Below, one piece after another: positions 6,639-15,581 of a DNA stretch of 64,000 bases. The first letter of the stretch is position 1. Each line of letters starts with the position of its first letter. Source of the stretch: Microcaldota archaeon (GTDB taxonomy: Archaea > Micrarchaeota > Micrarchaeia > Micrarchaeales > Micrarchaeaceae); contig JASHSJ010000030.1 of assembly GCA_030040895.1 (NCBI GenBank), positions 19,393 through 83,392 of the forward strand. Direction: 5' to 3'. A model generated the notes under the pieces. That model did no database searches. It had not been told where the DNA came from and saw only the letters and a program-made list of their open reading frames with translations. A program made the position numbers and the translations under genes.

Positions 6639-8102
6639 CTACTTGGCTATCTTTTCAAGAATTGGATACGTTTCAAAGAGCCTTTCCTGCTGCAACTGCT
6701 GATACAGCATGTATATTATGCCAACCGTAAGAAGGATTCCCATGCCCGATCCTATGGCTCCGGTGAGCGTGGCTAGCGCTGCCAGCAACCCAACGAATAT
6801 GCTGCCAAGCGTGGCAACAGTAGGTATGTACTTGTTTAGCACGCTTTCTATTATTCTTGGATCTCTCCTGAACCCGGGTATCTGCCAGCCCATGTCACCG
6901 AGCTGCTCCGCCATGTTCTTAGGGCTCTGCCCCGTCATCTCTATCCAGAACTTGCCGAATATGACGCACAATATGACAAGAATTATGGTATATATTATCA
7001 CGTGAATCCATTCCGGGACAAGAATAATGCCGCCCCATGGAAGATACAGCGATGAAGTCTGCGTGGCAAGATAGCTAAAGTAAGTTGAATATCCTCCTAT
7101 CCCGTATGGCGCTGGATACGGATTGGGAAACTGCGGAGATATTAGATATATCAGGCCTCCGGTGAGCTCCTGGGTTGTCCCTGATGTAGTTGCTACCGGG
7201 GTATACAGCGCTATGAACCTGGCCAGGTTTGCGAACTGCCCACCCACTCCTGCAAGGAACCTGAACCAGACCGTAAAGCTGAGCTCAAGCGACGATGCGA
7301 GTATGACTGGGAGCACGCTGACGTAAAGGAATGGAATCGGAAGCCTCCCCCCTATGCCCCTGAGCTGCTCAAACGCCAGGGGAAGCTCCACCTTTGTCTC
7401 ATAGGCATATATGCTTACGAGGAACACAAGAACCGCAAAGAACAGCGGCCCGAATGCGAGCAGTGCGCTTGCGAGCGCTGCAGATCCTCCTGCCTGTATT
7501 GCAGATACGGCGCCGGGTATGAGTATTTCTATTGTGCCGGCGACTATCGAATAGGAGACTCCGCTGGCTATGAATATGTTTATCCCCGACATTATGCCGT
7601 ACTTTGTCATTATCTCGTCAAGGAATATTATCGTTATGGCTCCGATCGCCATCTGCAGGGCCACTATCCCGAAAAACGATGGGCTTGCCAGCGGCACGAA
7701 TCCAGTGGCCACGTATATGACCGATTCCACTATAGCAATGCCCATCGCCGCAAGCTTCTGAAGCGTCTGGTATCTTGCTTTCTGCACCATGTCAGTCATG
7801 TCCATGTTGATAAGGCCAGCTCCCGATACCAGCTGCAGCAGTATGCTGGCCAGCACTATTGGCCCTATTCCAACGGTTATCAGGCTGCCTATCTTCCCTG
7901 CGAACACTATGCTGATCAGCTGTAGCACTGGCTGGGACAGCGCCGTGGAGCTAACTCCAACCGCAACAGTGCTGTACAGTACGAAATATACGACAAGGAT
8001 TCCGGCCGTCCAGTACATCTTCTCCCTGAGCGAGAGCTGGTTCTTGGGCGGAGCTATCGTCGGTATGAATGGGCTTATCTTATCTATGAACTCTAGTGCC
8101 AT
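6639..8102 (-). CDS. secY: Protein translocase subunit SecY
   Basis: 487 residues with ten hydrophobic segments and the archaeal SecY features: N-terminal amphipathic P-x-x-x-P-P-K-N-Q-L-S-L-R-E-K, plug region after TM1, and the cytosolic loop Q-L-R-G-I-G-G-R-L-P-I-P, plus Q-I-P-G-F-R-R-D-P-R before the last helices. It is the channel of the Sec61/SecYEG translocon that exports the many secreted proteins in this window. It follows the V4R-like gene by 4 bases; AGGTAG lies upstream of the ATG. It is not next to adk or ribosomal L15 as in many archaea. Confidence 0.97.
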   Translation of the reverse strand: MALEFIDKISPFIPTIAPPKNQLSLREKMYWTAGILVVYFVLYSTVAVGVSSTALSQPVLQLISIVFAGKIGSLITVGIGPIVLASILLQLVSGAGLINMDMTDMVQKARYQTLQKLAAMGIAIVESVIYVATGFVPLASPSFFGIVALQMAIGAITIIFLDEIMTKYGIMSGINIFIASGVSYSIVAGTIEILIPGAVSAIQAGGSAALASALLAFGPLFFAVLVFLVSIYAYETKVELPLAFEQLRGIGGRLPIPFLYVSVLPVILASSLELSFTVWFRFLAGVGGQFANLARFIALYTPVATTSGTTQELTGGLIYLISPQFPNPYPAPYGIGGYSTYFSYLATQTSSLYLPWGGIILVPEWIHVIIYTIILVILCVIFGKFWIEMTGQSPKNMAEQLGDMGWQIPGFRRDPRIIESVLNKYIPTVATLGSIFVGLLAALATLTGAIGSGMGILLTVGIIYMLYQQLQQERLFETYPILEKIAK

Positions 8103-8106
8103 GCTG

Positions 8107-9231
8107 CTACCTGTTTGCGATCTTTACTGCCTCCTTTATGTCAGCCGTATAAGTTCCGGCGCTTCCGGTTGTCTGGGATGCTGAGAGTTCCCCCACGCCT
8201 GCCTTTGAGAAAATGCCATAATAGAATGAGAGCGCGATATTGACAAACTCTGTCCTCGAAAGCACCATATCAAATCTTATCCTGAAACGCAGGGGCTTGG
8301 CGCTTACAAGCTTTGGAATGCCAAAGCCTAACGACATTCCTATGCCGAGCGCCCGCTCATACAACGGCTGCAGATTACCTTTTCTTGGTTGCTCATTAAA
8401 TAGCTTTGCGCCTGCGCTGTATCCTATGAAATAGACTATCTTGCCGACTTCTTCGTTGTAGCTCCGGTCAAGCAGCGGCGTCCATGCAAGGGACAGGTAG
8501 TCCCGAGAAACTCCGCGCTGTCCCGAGGGATGGACCTGCATTTCCGCCGAATGCTCGACGAGCACTCCGGCAAACTTGTCCAGCGTGTCTATTCTCGGCG
8601 TGCTGCTCGCCGCCTGCGCCCTGTTGTAATCATAGGCAAACCAGCAATGCTCTGCTCCGTTGCTGGTGCATGTGATTTCGTACACCGGCGCCAGCTTGTT
8701 CGTTATCCCGCTTATGTATCCTGATATTATGCCGGATTCGAACGCGTGCGCGTTTATCGAGAGATTGGTTGCGCTCTTATTGAACATCTTTACCTCGGGC
8801 CTGTCCGCGAATGCCGAATATGTTAGATGGCTGTATCCCGCCGACTCCATGAACGACACAAGATCCGGTATGGGCTCTTCGGGAAGAGTGTAACGTTTTA
8901 TCTGGTAGTTCTGCCTGTACAGCATCCTCCCAAGATAAACGCCGAAGTTGTAGCGGATATTTTCCATCTCGCTGCTCATGCTTGATACCGCGGAGCACAT
9001 GAGTATGGCATCGTACGGGACCATGTCCTTTTCATTTGGAGCCTTCCTTGCCGATATCCTTCTCAGCATGCTCTCTTCATAAGCGGCTATCTGCTGCTCT
9101 CCGACAGGCTCAGCCTGAGGGAGCGGGTTGAATATTACGGGCTTGCGCCTGGGCTTGGCCTTGAGCTTTGCCCTCGCCTTGACTGTAATGTGCTTGGCCC
9201 CGGCTCCCCCGACCTTCTTAGCATTGGCCAT
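8107..9231 (-). CDS. V4R-like domain protein upstream of secY
   Basis: About 374 residues. A basic, Lys/Arg/Ala-rich N-terminal stretch (to about residue 40) is followed by a domain with the pattern of V4R (4-vinyl-reductase/sensor) domains: a helix with G-x-x-L-G-R-M-L, then G-I-I-S-G-Y-I-S-G, and E-I-T-C-T-S-N-G-A-E-H-C-W-F. A second, degenerate copy follows (G-Y-S-A-G-A-K-L-F, later S-L-G-F-G-I) without the Cys pair. V4R domains bind small hydrophobic ligands or metals. I choose ATG 9231 with GTGAT 10 bases upstream; a GTG start 15 bases earlier is possible. Functional role unknown; operon with secY. Confidence 0.6.
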   Translation of the reverse strand: MANAKKVGGAGAKHITVKARAKLKAKPRRKPVIFNPLPQAEPVGEQQIAAYEESMLRRISARKAPNEKDMVPYDAILMCSAVSSMSSEMENIRYNFGVYLGRMLYRQNYQIKRYTLPEEPIPDLVSFMESAGYSHLTYSAFADRPEVKMFNKSATNLSINAHAFESGIISGYISGITNKLAPVYEITCTSNGAEHCWFAYDYNRAQAASSTPRIDTLDKFAGVLVEHSAEMQVHPSGQRGVSRDYLSLAWTPLLDRSYNEEVGKIVYFIGYSAGAKLFNEQPRKGNLQPLYERALGIGMSLGFGIPKLVSAKPLRFRIRFDMVLSRTEFVNIALSFYYGIFSKAGVGELSASQTTGSAGTYTADIKEAVKIANR

Positions 9232-9271
9232 AGGATTAGATATCACTCTAAAAGGTTTTAAACTCTAGGTT

Positions 9272-9790
9272 TCATCTGGAGTGCCTGCTTACTGCCTTCT
9301 TTTTCAGCATGCAGCCGGGGTTTGAGAGCTTGTCAAGATAATACACTGATATGACAATGTTGACGGCCGACATAACTTCGAATATAAGGATTTCGTACGC
9401 TGATATGAAATTTATCAGCGACGTTATCGCTATGGAATTTATGCCTATTGCCGTAAGCCCGAACAGCAGTGGAGCGGTGCAGTTGCAGCCGCCGATTATG
9501 GTGCCCAGCACTGCAGTCGCGGTCCCAACTGAAGTTGAGGAGTACTTGGCTTCGTTGTTTATGCTATTGCCTACTGCGTATATGCCTATGGTCATGGCAA
9601 TCGATGAAGTAAAAAGTAGCAAATAGATCAAGTACGGGGGAAGGACAACGATTACTGCACCGTGCTCCTGGATTCCGATCAGGAAGTTGAAGACATAGTA
9701 GTAGATGACCAGTGCGGCGACGTTGATGAAGATGTACTTTGGCCCGTATATGCGCTTGAGACTGCTTGCAATCCTTCTTGCTGATATCAT
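9272..9790 (-). CDS. Small multispanning membrane protein with C-x-C motif
   Basis: 172 residues with about four hydrophobic helices. A G-G-C-N-C-T-A-P motif lies between helix 2 and helix 3, and another Cys (N-P-G-C-M) is near the basic C-terminus. It begins 9 bases after the stop of the DUF929 thiol-redox protein, so the two form an operon. A membrane partner that passes electrons to or from the secreted DUF929 protein is a reasonable inference; I cannot assign it to VKOR, DsbD or DsbB from sequence. The start could also be GTG 9796. Confidence 0.6.
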   Translation of the reverse strand: MISARRIASSLKRIYGPKYIFINVAALVIYYYVFNFLIGIQEHGAVIVVLPPYLIYLLLFTSSIAMTIGIYAVGNSINNEAKYSSTSVGTATAVLGTIIGGCNCTAPLLFGLTAIGINSIAITSLINFISAYEILIFEVMSAVNIVISVYYLDKLSNPGCMLKKKAVSRHSR

Positions 9791-9799
9791 ATGCACATC

Positions 9800-10777
9800 T
9801 CAATCAAAACCATAGGCATGTTCAAGCGCCTCTATGGCAGGAAGGCTGCACACCGGAGCTGAATTCCCGATTGACGGGCACAGTTCTGCTATGTATACAT
9901 CAGCAGCAGCGTATTCGCCCCATGCAAACTGGTCGTTGAAGCTTGCCAGCTGGTTGAAGACATCTTGGTGGGTCATGTTGGTGAGTGGGAGGGTTCCGGC
10001 CGTAGTCGGAGTGCTATTGCCGAATACCTCTGCATCGGCGCCAACATTCAGGTATGTGCCCCAGTAGGTGAATGGAGTGCCCTGATACTCGCCCGTAGAG
10101 TTCATGAACTCTATTGCAGAGGCGTATGTCGCATTGGGGGCAAGCGGCACGAAGTATGGCAGCGACTGCATCTCAAAGCCACCCTTTATTGGAGAATCGT
10201 ATTCTATGGAGTAGAAGTTTATCAAGTCACTGTGATACTGGTTTCCGAACGTAGCGCCGGAACTTGTGGTGTAGTTGTTTATGTTCCAGTAAAGAGTCGG
10301 CACGTCTCCGTCCCCGAACGAGCTATATCCCGTGTAGAGTGCGCTGAAGTTGCCGAATCTGGAGAGAGCCAGTGCCATTGCCCACCTGTTCTCACCGCAG
10401 AATATGCAGGATATTGCACCCATGTATATTACGCTTGGTTTTCCGTTCACCATTATTGGCGCGTAGTTCAGGGTATTTGATATGCCGCTGCCCACAGTAT
10501 CGGTAAGCGTCCCGTTGAGGAGCCGCGCTCCGGCGGTCTCAAAGTATGCGTTCGGCGCGTTGTTTATCACGCTTAGCTGGGACGGAGTTAGCGGGTTGTC
10601 TATTCCCGCCAGGGTCTGCCCAAGAGGCGGACCGTATATTGCAACCCGTATTACCGGATATTCCAGATACAAGACTATCCCGACAACAGCGAGTATCAGG
10701 ATTGTGTTTATGCCCAGCAGTATATTGAACCTTCTGCGCAGGCCCTCTATGTCCTTATTTTTTCTTACGACTGCCAT
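9800..10777 (-). CDS. DUF929 family membrane-anchored thioredoxin-like protein
   Basis: About 325 residues: basic cytosolic N-terminus (V-R-K-N-K), one transmembrane helix (about residues 21-43), then an extracellular domain. The motif S-C-I-F-C-G-E-N-R-W after Y-M-G-A-I is a redox C-x-x-C in the DUF929 context, a family known from Sulfolobales and Thermoplasmatales with a thioredoxin-like fold. It may handle disulfides in exported proteins. The C-terminus contains two further Cys residues. ATG 10777 was chosen over TTG 10792. Operon with the small C-x-C membrane protein. Confidence 0.82.
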   Translation of the reverse strand: MAVVRKNKDIEGLRRRFNILLGINTILILAVVGIVLYLEYPVIRVAIYGPPLGQTLAGIDNPLTPSQLSVINNAPNAYFETAGARLLNGTLTDTVGSGISNTLNYAPIMVNGKPSVIYMGAISCIFCGENRWAMALALSRFGNFSALYTGYSSFGDGDVPTLYWNINNYTTSSGATFGNQYHSDLINFYSIEYDSPIKGGFEMQSLPYFVPLAPNATYASAIEFMNSTGEYQGTPFTYWGTYLNVGADAEVFGNSTPTTAGTLPLTNMTHQDVFNQLASFNDQFAWGEYAAADVYIAELCPSIGNSAPVCSLPAIEALEHAYGFD

Positions 10778-10874
10778 TAAATCATTCGCCAATAAACTGG
10801 CGAGAGGAGTTTTACATCTATAAGATGTGCGCAGATGTATTTATTATTATCTCTTCATCAATCTAGAGGTTGTT

Positions 10875-11708
10875 ATGCCAGAGAAGTCGATGCTTTTGCA
10901 GATCGCAAAGGACATTACGCACAGAACCGCACAGAAAGTAGACCTGGCAGATGCACATTGCCACCTTGACTTGATCAGCGATACCAAAATCATCCATGAT
11001 GCCATAGAGGCAGGCGTTTCAACAATCATAACCGATGGCATAAACATTGCAACGAACAGAAAGGCGCTGAAGCTTGCGGACTGGAAGCACATATTTCCTG
11101 CGCTCGGCATGGATCCAGAGACCGCTCTGGCAATAAAAGAGCACGATCTCGAGAAGGAGATATCTGAAACAGAAGAATTGATCAGGGCCAATGCAAACAA
11201 CATAGTGGCAATAGGAGAGATAGGGCTGGACTACATGAAAGCATGGGAGGAGAAGAAGATAGCAAGGCAGAAAACAGTTTTCGGCAGGATGCTTGACCTG
11301 GCGCTGGAACTCAATCTGCCAGTCAGCGTGCATTCAAGAAATTCCATGAATGATGTAATTGAAATATTGCACAAGAAAGGGCTCAAGAAAGTTCAGTTGC
11401 ACTATTTTGAAGGAGATTCTGATCAAGCAAAGAAGGCGGTTGAACTAGGCTACATGATATCAATACCTCCCGCGCTCACAACGAAGAGAAAGGTAGTGAT
11501 AAAATACACCGACATAAGCAATCTTATGGCAGAGAGCGATTCTCCAGTTGTAGGAAAGAGTCCTAAGGAAGTGGATATATCGGTGCAGATGGTTGCAAAC
11601 ATAAAAGAGATTCCGTTCGACAGGGCGGCAGAGGCACTAACATTAAATACGAAGAGGTTCTTTAATATTCATCCGAAGCCGCAAGGCCCTGGATCCATCA
11701 GATCATGA
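10875..11708 (+). CDS. TatD family metal-dependent hydrolase (nuclease)
   Basis: 277 residues with an amidohydrolase barrel: D-A-H-C-H-L at about residues 26-31 (metal ligands), G-E-I-G-L-D-Y (Glu ligand), V-S-V-H-S-R (His), L-H-Y-F-E-G (His) and the final A-E-S-D-S-P (Asp). All metal ligands of TatD-type 3'-5' exonucleases are present. It carries an unusual N-terminal helix of about 20 residues before the first barrel strand. ATG 10875 follows an AT-rich promoter (TATTTATTATT). tRNA-Arg begins 1 base after its stop. Confidence 0.88.
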   Translation: MPEKSMLLQIAKDITHRTAQKVDLADAHCHLDLISDTKIIHDAIEAGVSTIITDGINIATNRKALKLADWKHIFPALGMDPETALAIKEHDLEKEISETEELIRANANNIVAIGEIGLDYMKAWEEKKIARQKTVFGRMLDLALELNLPVSVHSRNSMNDVIEILHKKGLKKVQLHYFEGDSDQAKKAVELGYMISIPPALTTKRKVVIKYTDISNLMAESDSPVVGKSPKEVDISVQMVANIKEIPFDRAAEALTLNTKRFFNIHPKPQGPGSIRS

Positions 11709-11709
11709 T

Positions 11710-11784
11710 GGGCTCGTAGCTCAGCTTGGATAGAGCGACAGCCTTCTAAGCTGAAGGTCGCGGGTTCAAATCCCGCCGAGCCCG
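11710..11784 (+). tRNA. tRNA-Arg (anticodon UCU)
   Basis: 75-base cloverleaf: acceptor GGGCTCG paired with CGAGCCC, discriminator G; D-arm GCTC/GAGC; anticodon loop CTTCTAA with anticodon TCT (reads AGA/AGG); T-arm GCGGG-TTCAAAT-CCCGC. The anticodon stem has an A-A mismatch at 27-43 and is otherwise paired. CCA is not encoded. It starts 1 base downstream of the TatD stop codon, so it may be cut from the TatD mRNA unless it has an internal promoter. Confidence 0.95.
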
Positions 11785-11822
11785 TTCAAAGTGAATGGTG
11801 TTTGAAGAAAAGCATGCGTAGA

Positions 11823-12284
11823 TTAGTTTGTCTGTTCACCTTGCGCATTGTCTGCTTCATCCTGCTTTGAGCCCTCCCTGCTCTGCCTTCCGCCCCTCTT
11901 TGCCTGCTTGTCGGTCTTAGCGTTTGCAAACTGTATAGAAAGATCTTCATCTGCTGTGCTGTCCATCCACGCCTTTATGTAAGTTGCAATATTCCTGAAT
12001 GGCTTGCTGTATCTGTCTGTGAGCATATAGGCAGTTCCTTCGTGCTTTAGGAGGCCAATCTGTACGGCGTAGTCAAGATACCTCTTTGCAGTAGCTACTG
12101 GAACTGCTGCAGGAATCTCCTTTAATCTGAGCTGGCCCTTCTTCTTGACTTCGAGCAGAAGCAATGAGAATCTATATGCCTCAGTCTCATTGTCGTAGAA
12201 TATCTTGGCTATCTCCTTGACTTTTACGTCCTTGAGCTTGTCCTTCAGCGGAGCATCCTCAAACTCCCAATACTTGATGCCCAT
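11823..12284 (-). CDS. Probable winged-helix protein, coupled to DRG GTPase
   Basis: 153 residues. The first ~110 residues are helical with a K-I-F-Y-D-N-E-T-E-A-Y-R-F-S-L-L-L-L-E-V segment followed by a helix-turn-helix-like P-V-A-T-A-K-R-Y-L-D-Y-A and a wing (L-L-K-H-E-G-T-A-Y-M-L-T), typical of small archaeal winged-helix proteins. The C-terminus is a low-complexity, charged, Gln-rich tail. I choose ATG 12284 because GTGAT stands 3 bases upstream; a GTG at 12317 that overlaps the GTPase stop would add 11 residues. Possibly a transcription or translation regulator; unproven. Confidence 0.65.
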   Translation of the reverse strand: MGIKYWEFEDAPLKDKLKDVKVKEIAKIFYDNETEAYRFSLLLLEVKKKGQLRLKEIPAAVPVATAKRYLDYAVQIGLLKHEGTAYMLTDRYSKPFRNIATYIKAWMDSTADEDLSIQFANAKTDKQAKRGGRQSREGSKQDEADNAQGEQTN

Positions 12285-12313
12285 CTTATCACGTGACTGG
12301 CCGATATTATTGC

Positions 12314-13417
12314 TCACTTGTTTTTAATAAATGTTATGGTATCGCCCTCCTGCAGTACATGGGCTATGCCTACCCTCTGATTTGAAAACCTTGCACTCGG
12401 GCCTGTTATGTATGCGCACTTTAGCTCATCTACTATCTCAGTATGGAATTTCTTTGCCGCAACTCCCACAGTTGCCCCCTTCTTTAGTATCATGGGATGG
12501 CCTTCCTCGCCGATTCTCGGCTTTAGATATATCGTTATTATGCCGAGTCCCTCATATATCGCTGCCTTGAGCTGCGGAATGTTGATTCCTTCAGTCGCAC
12601 TTATTGGTATTGTCTTCATGCCATACTTCTTTGTGAACTCGTTCGCCACTTTCTGGTAATCGCCCCTTGTGTCCACCTTGTTGAGGACGACAATTGCCCT
12701 CATGTAGTGGATATCTCCGGTCACTATGTCAATGAATGTGTCTTCGTCGACCTTGTCCCATACTGAAACATCAGCATTGTGTATCCCAAGGCCTATGAGT
12801 ATTGTCTCTATGTCCTGGCCAGGCAATCCAGACTTGTTCACTTCTATCTTTATTCCTCCAATCAGGCGCTCGCTTATCTGCAGCGATGGCTTCTTCTCGT
12901 TCAGCCTTATCTTGAGCTGCTTGAACTCGTTTAGAAGTTTGTCGAACTGCTCCATGTTATTTATGTCTATTACAAAAACAATCAGATCTGCGGGCTTGAG
13001 TGCTGCCATTACTATTCTGCCGCCGCCCACACCAAGATGCGCATCTTCTATGAGCCCGGGCATGTCGAATATCTGTACGTGGGCTTCCTTGTATATCATC
13101 GTTCCTGGTATTATCGTTGTGGTAGTGAATGCATACTGCGCAGTCTTGGACCTTGTGTTTGCTATGGCATTGATGAGCGATGACTTTCCGGCGCTTGGGA
13201 AACCCACCAGGGCAACTGTCGCATCTCCAGTCTTCTTCACAAAGAATCCTTCTCCGTGAACCTTCCTGCTCGCGACTACTATGTCGCGCTTTATCTTTGC
13301 TACCTTAGCCCTGAGGATCCTTATGTGCTTGTTTGTCTTCTTGTTGTCCTTAGTCTTGGATACCTCTTCAGTTAGCTCTTCGAGTTTTTGTTCAAGTGCT
13401 GCTTTCTTATCTGGCAA
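12314..13417 (-). CDS. DRG/Rbg family GTP-binding protein
   Basis: 367 residues. Coiled N-terminal helix (1-60), then an Obg/DRG G domain: G1 G-F-P-S-A-G-K-S-S, switch region with T-T-T-T-I-I-P-G, G3 D-M-P-G-L, G4 N-K-V-D, and a C-terminal TGS domain (I-T-I-Y-L-K-P ... G-D-T-I-T-F-I). This is the archaeal DRG type associated with ribosomes. Translation begins at TTG 13417, preceded by GTGAT with a 3-base spacer. It overlaps or abuts the downstream winged-helix gene. Confidence 0.93.
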   Translation of the reverse strand: MPDKKAALEQKLEELTEEVSKTKDNKKTNKHIRILRAKVAKIKRDIVVASRKVHGEGFFVKKTGDATVALVGFPSAGKSSLINAIANTRSKTAQYAFTTTTIIPGTMIYKEAHVQIFDMPGLIEDAHLGVGGGRIVMAALKPADLIVFVIDINNMEQFDKLLNEFKQLKIRLNEKKPSLQISERLIGGIKIEVNKSGLPGQDIETILIGLGIHNADVSVWDKVDEDTFIDIVTGDIHYMRAIVVLNKVDTRGDYQKVANEFTKKYGMKTIPISATEGINIPQLKAAIYEGLGIITIYLKPRIGEEGHPMILKKGATVGVAAKKFHTEIVDELKCAYITGPSARFSNQRVGIAHVLQEGDTITFIKNK

Positions 13418-13421
13418 AATA

Positions 13422-13820
13422 TCACATGTTGATGTTGAAGAAACCGGGCATTCCGCGGAATGGGACTGGTTCTATTCTCTCGGTTTTTGATATTATATAA
13501 CCGTACTTCGGCATAGCTGTGCCCCAGCCCTCTGACTCTAGTTCCTTCTTTGTAGCAAGGTGTAGATTGGCATCCGCCGCGAAATCCTCGAAAGTATCGT
13601 ATCTCTTTACTGCATTTATGAACGCCTTTCCTATTACCATGCCAGTTGGTAGAGAATCAAATCCGAAATCTTTTAGTATATCCGGACTTGTGCCGCTCTT
13701 GCAGGCATAAACGTAGAACCAGCCCCTGTGACTTGTGTTCTTGTTCCTGGTCTCTATCTTCTTCTTTCCCGAAATCAAAAGCTCTGCCCAAGGTTGGCTG
13801 AGCGCTAAGGCTTTCATCAT
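13422..13820 (-). CDS. ASCH domain protein
   Basis: 132 residues beginning A-L-A-L-S-Q-P-W-A-E-L-L-I-S-G-K-K-K-I-E-T-R, the classic ASCH N-terminus (strand, helix, G-x-K-x-x-E-x-R), followed by W-F-Y-V-Y-A and a C-terminal I-S-K-T-E-R-I strand. ASCH domains are PUA-like beta barrels that bind RNA or modified nucleosides and can hydrolyse acetylcytidine (YqfB-type) or bind activator RNAs. The gene lies 4 bases upstream of the DRG GTPase gene. Confidence 0.88.
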   Translation of the reverse strand: MMKALALSQPWAELLISGKKKIETRNKNTSHRGWFYVYACKSGTSPDILKDFGFDSLPTGMVIGKAFINAVKRYDTFEDFAADANLHLATKKELESEGWGTAMPKYGYIISKTERIEPVPFRGMPGFFNINM

Positions 13821-13828
13821 TATTACCC

Positions 13829-14215
13829 TTACGTGTGGATCCTGTATGTCCTAGACGCATAGCTTGCGTATTTGTATATGTATAGGCACAGGCTGAAAAA
13901 GAATGCAATCTCGAATATTCCTGATACCAGCTCTGCCTTGTTCAATAACACTAGGATTACGGATATCATTATCAGGAACACAGGTATGAGCACAGGGTGG
14001 GTTGGCGCATCTTCGACTATCCTTCCGGGCTTGGTTTCCTCAATGCTCCTTGAGGGGAACATTAGGAACCCGAACGTGAAAAGCAATATGCTGAAATCCA
14101 GCAGCACATCGTAGCGGTCCAGCGCTATTGAAATAACCGCGGCTACTACTATGAGAAGCTGCACGACCAGCCAGAACTTGCCCTCCATCGGTATTTTGTG
14201 TTGTCTTTGCATCAT
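13829..14215 (-). CDS. Four-helix membrane protein of unknown function
   Basis: 128 residues with four hydrophobic segments arranged as two hairpins (about residues 15-32, 36-52, 75-92, 97-114). A short, charged loop with R-S-I-E-E-T-K-P-G-R separates the hairpins. No catalytic motif. The start region is GTGATATGATG, the same stop-start element seen at rpoP and nuoM, and overlaps the srp54 stop. Operon srp54-this gene-ASCH-DRG. Function cannot be stated. Confidence 0.7.
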   Translation of the reverse strand: MMQRQHKIPMEGKFWLVVQLLIVVAAVISIALDRYDVLLDFSILLFTFGFLMFPSRSIEETKPGRIVEDAPTHPVLIPVFLIMISVILVLLNKAELVSGIFEIAFFFSLCLYIYKYASYASRTYRIHT

Positions 14216-14216
14216 A

Positions 14217-15512
14217 TCACATCATCTTTCCGAATCTCTTCTTGAAGTTTCTGTCATTCTTCATTGTATCGAACATCTTCTTCATCTTGTTGAACTCTGA
14301 TATCATCGAATGCACGTCCTTTTCTGATGTTCCGCTGCCTTTTGCTATCCTCCTTATCCTGTCCGGATTGTGTAGCAGCTTCGCATTCTTCCTCTCTGCC
14401 ACTGTCATAGAGCTTATTATTGTCTTATATTTGTTTAGTTTCTCCTCCCCCTGCTCTATCATTTCCTTTGGCACATCGGGAGCGCCCAGCATTCCAAACA
14501 CGTTCTTTAGAGGCCCCATCTTGTTTATGGCCTTTAGCTGGCTGTAGAAGGTATCGAAGTTTAGTTCCTCTGCCTGCACTTCCTCCTGGGTAAGGTTTGC
14601 CTCCTTGACCGCATCCTGGACATGTGATACAAGAGAAGCTATATCTGGTATTCCGAGCAGTCTTCCAATGAACTTGTCGGCATCATATTGCTCAAGGCTG
14701 TTTAGCTTCTCGCCAATTCCTATGAACATGACTGGCGCCTTTGCCGCATTTGCCGCGCTCAGTGCGCCACCCCCCTTCCCAGATCCGTCCATCTTTGTTA
14801 CAAGAACCCCTGATATCTTCACCGCATTATTGAACTCCCTGGCCTGTGCGCCCGCCACCTGGCCTATGTCGGCGCTTATGACCAGTATTTTTTCATCTGG
14901 ATTGAACGAATCTGAGACTGACTTCAGTTCTTTTATCAGTGCCCCATCGAGCGCGTTCCTGCCACTCGTATCGCAGATAACCACTTGCTTGTCCTTCAAT
15001 GCCTTGAGGCCCTCCCTTGCTATCTTTCCTGCATCCTTCTCCCCTTTCATTCCAAAGAAAGCGATGTTTGCTGTCTTTGACAGCGTTTCAAGCTGCTCAT
15101 ATGCTGCAGGCCTTGACACATCGCAGCATATTACTCCGGCGCTTAGTCCCCTGTCCTGATAGAACTTGGCCAGCTTTGCTGCGCTTGTTGTCTTTCCAGA
15201 TCCGTACAGTCCTAGTAACAATATCTTTTGTTTCTGGAGCTTGGGCGTATATGTTGCGCCCATGAGTTTGACAAGCTCATCGTAGATGATATTGGTTATA
15301 TAATCAGTCGGGGCCAGTCCTGGGGGTGGCTTGCTCCCCAGCGCCTTCTCTTCTATTTCCTTTGTGAAGTTGAGAACCAGCTGTACCTCTACGTCTGCGC
15401 TCAGCAGGGTCTTCTGGAGATCCTTGTTGAACTCCTTGATGGTCTTTGCATCTATAATGGTAGACCGCGTCAGCTTTGCTATGGCCTGCCGCAATCCTTC
15501 TCCCAAGTCCAT
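14217..15512 (-). CDS. srp54: Signal recognition particle GTPase SRP54
   Basis: 431 residues: N domain (1-90), G domain with G-L-Y-G-S-G-K-T-T-S (P-loop, near residue 105), D-T-S-G-R (G3), T-K-M-D-G-S-G-K-G-G-G (G4) and the C-terminal Met-containing M domain (M-K-K-M-F-D-T-M). It binds signal peptides and the 7S RNA and targets ribosomes to SecY. Its partner RNA is encoded at about 34021-34286 in this same window. ATG 15512 is preferred to the upstream TTG 15521. G3 is DTSGR rather than the more usual DTAGR. Confidence 0.96.
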   Translation of the reverse strand: MDLGEGLRQAIAKLTRSTIIDAKTIKEFNKDLQKTLLSADVEVQLVLNFTKEIEEKALGSKPPPGLAPTDYITNIIYDELVKLMGATYTPKLQKQKILLLGLYGSGKTTSAAKLAKFYQDRGLSAGVICCDVSRPAAYEQLETLSKTANIAFFGMKGEKDAGKIAREGLKALKDKQVVICDTSGRNALDGALIKELKSVSDSFNPDEKILVISADIGQVAGAQAREFNNAVKISGVLVTKMDGSGKGGGALSAANAAKAPVMFIGIGEKLNSLEQYDADKFIGRLLGIPDIASLVSHVQDAVKEANLTQEEVQAEELNFDTFYSQLKAINKMGPLKNVFGMLGAPDVPKEMIEQGEEKLNKYKTIISSMTVAERKNAKLLHNPDRIRRIAKGSGTSEKDVHSMISEFNKMKKMFDTMKNDRNFKKRFGKMM

Positions 15513-15581
15513 AGGAATCAATAATGAGATGAATTCCTTTTGATATTTACCTTTTTATTTATGCCTATATAAATGGTCATT

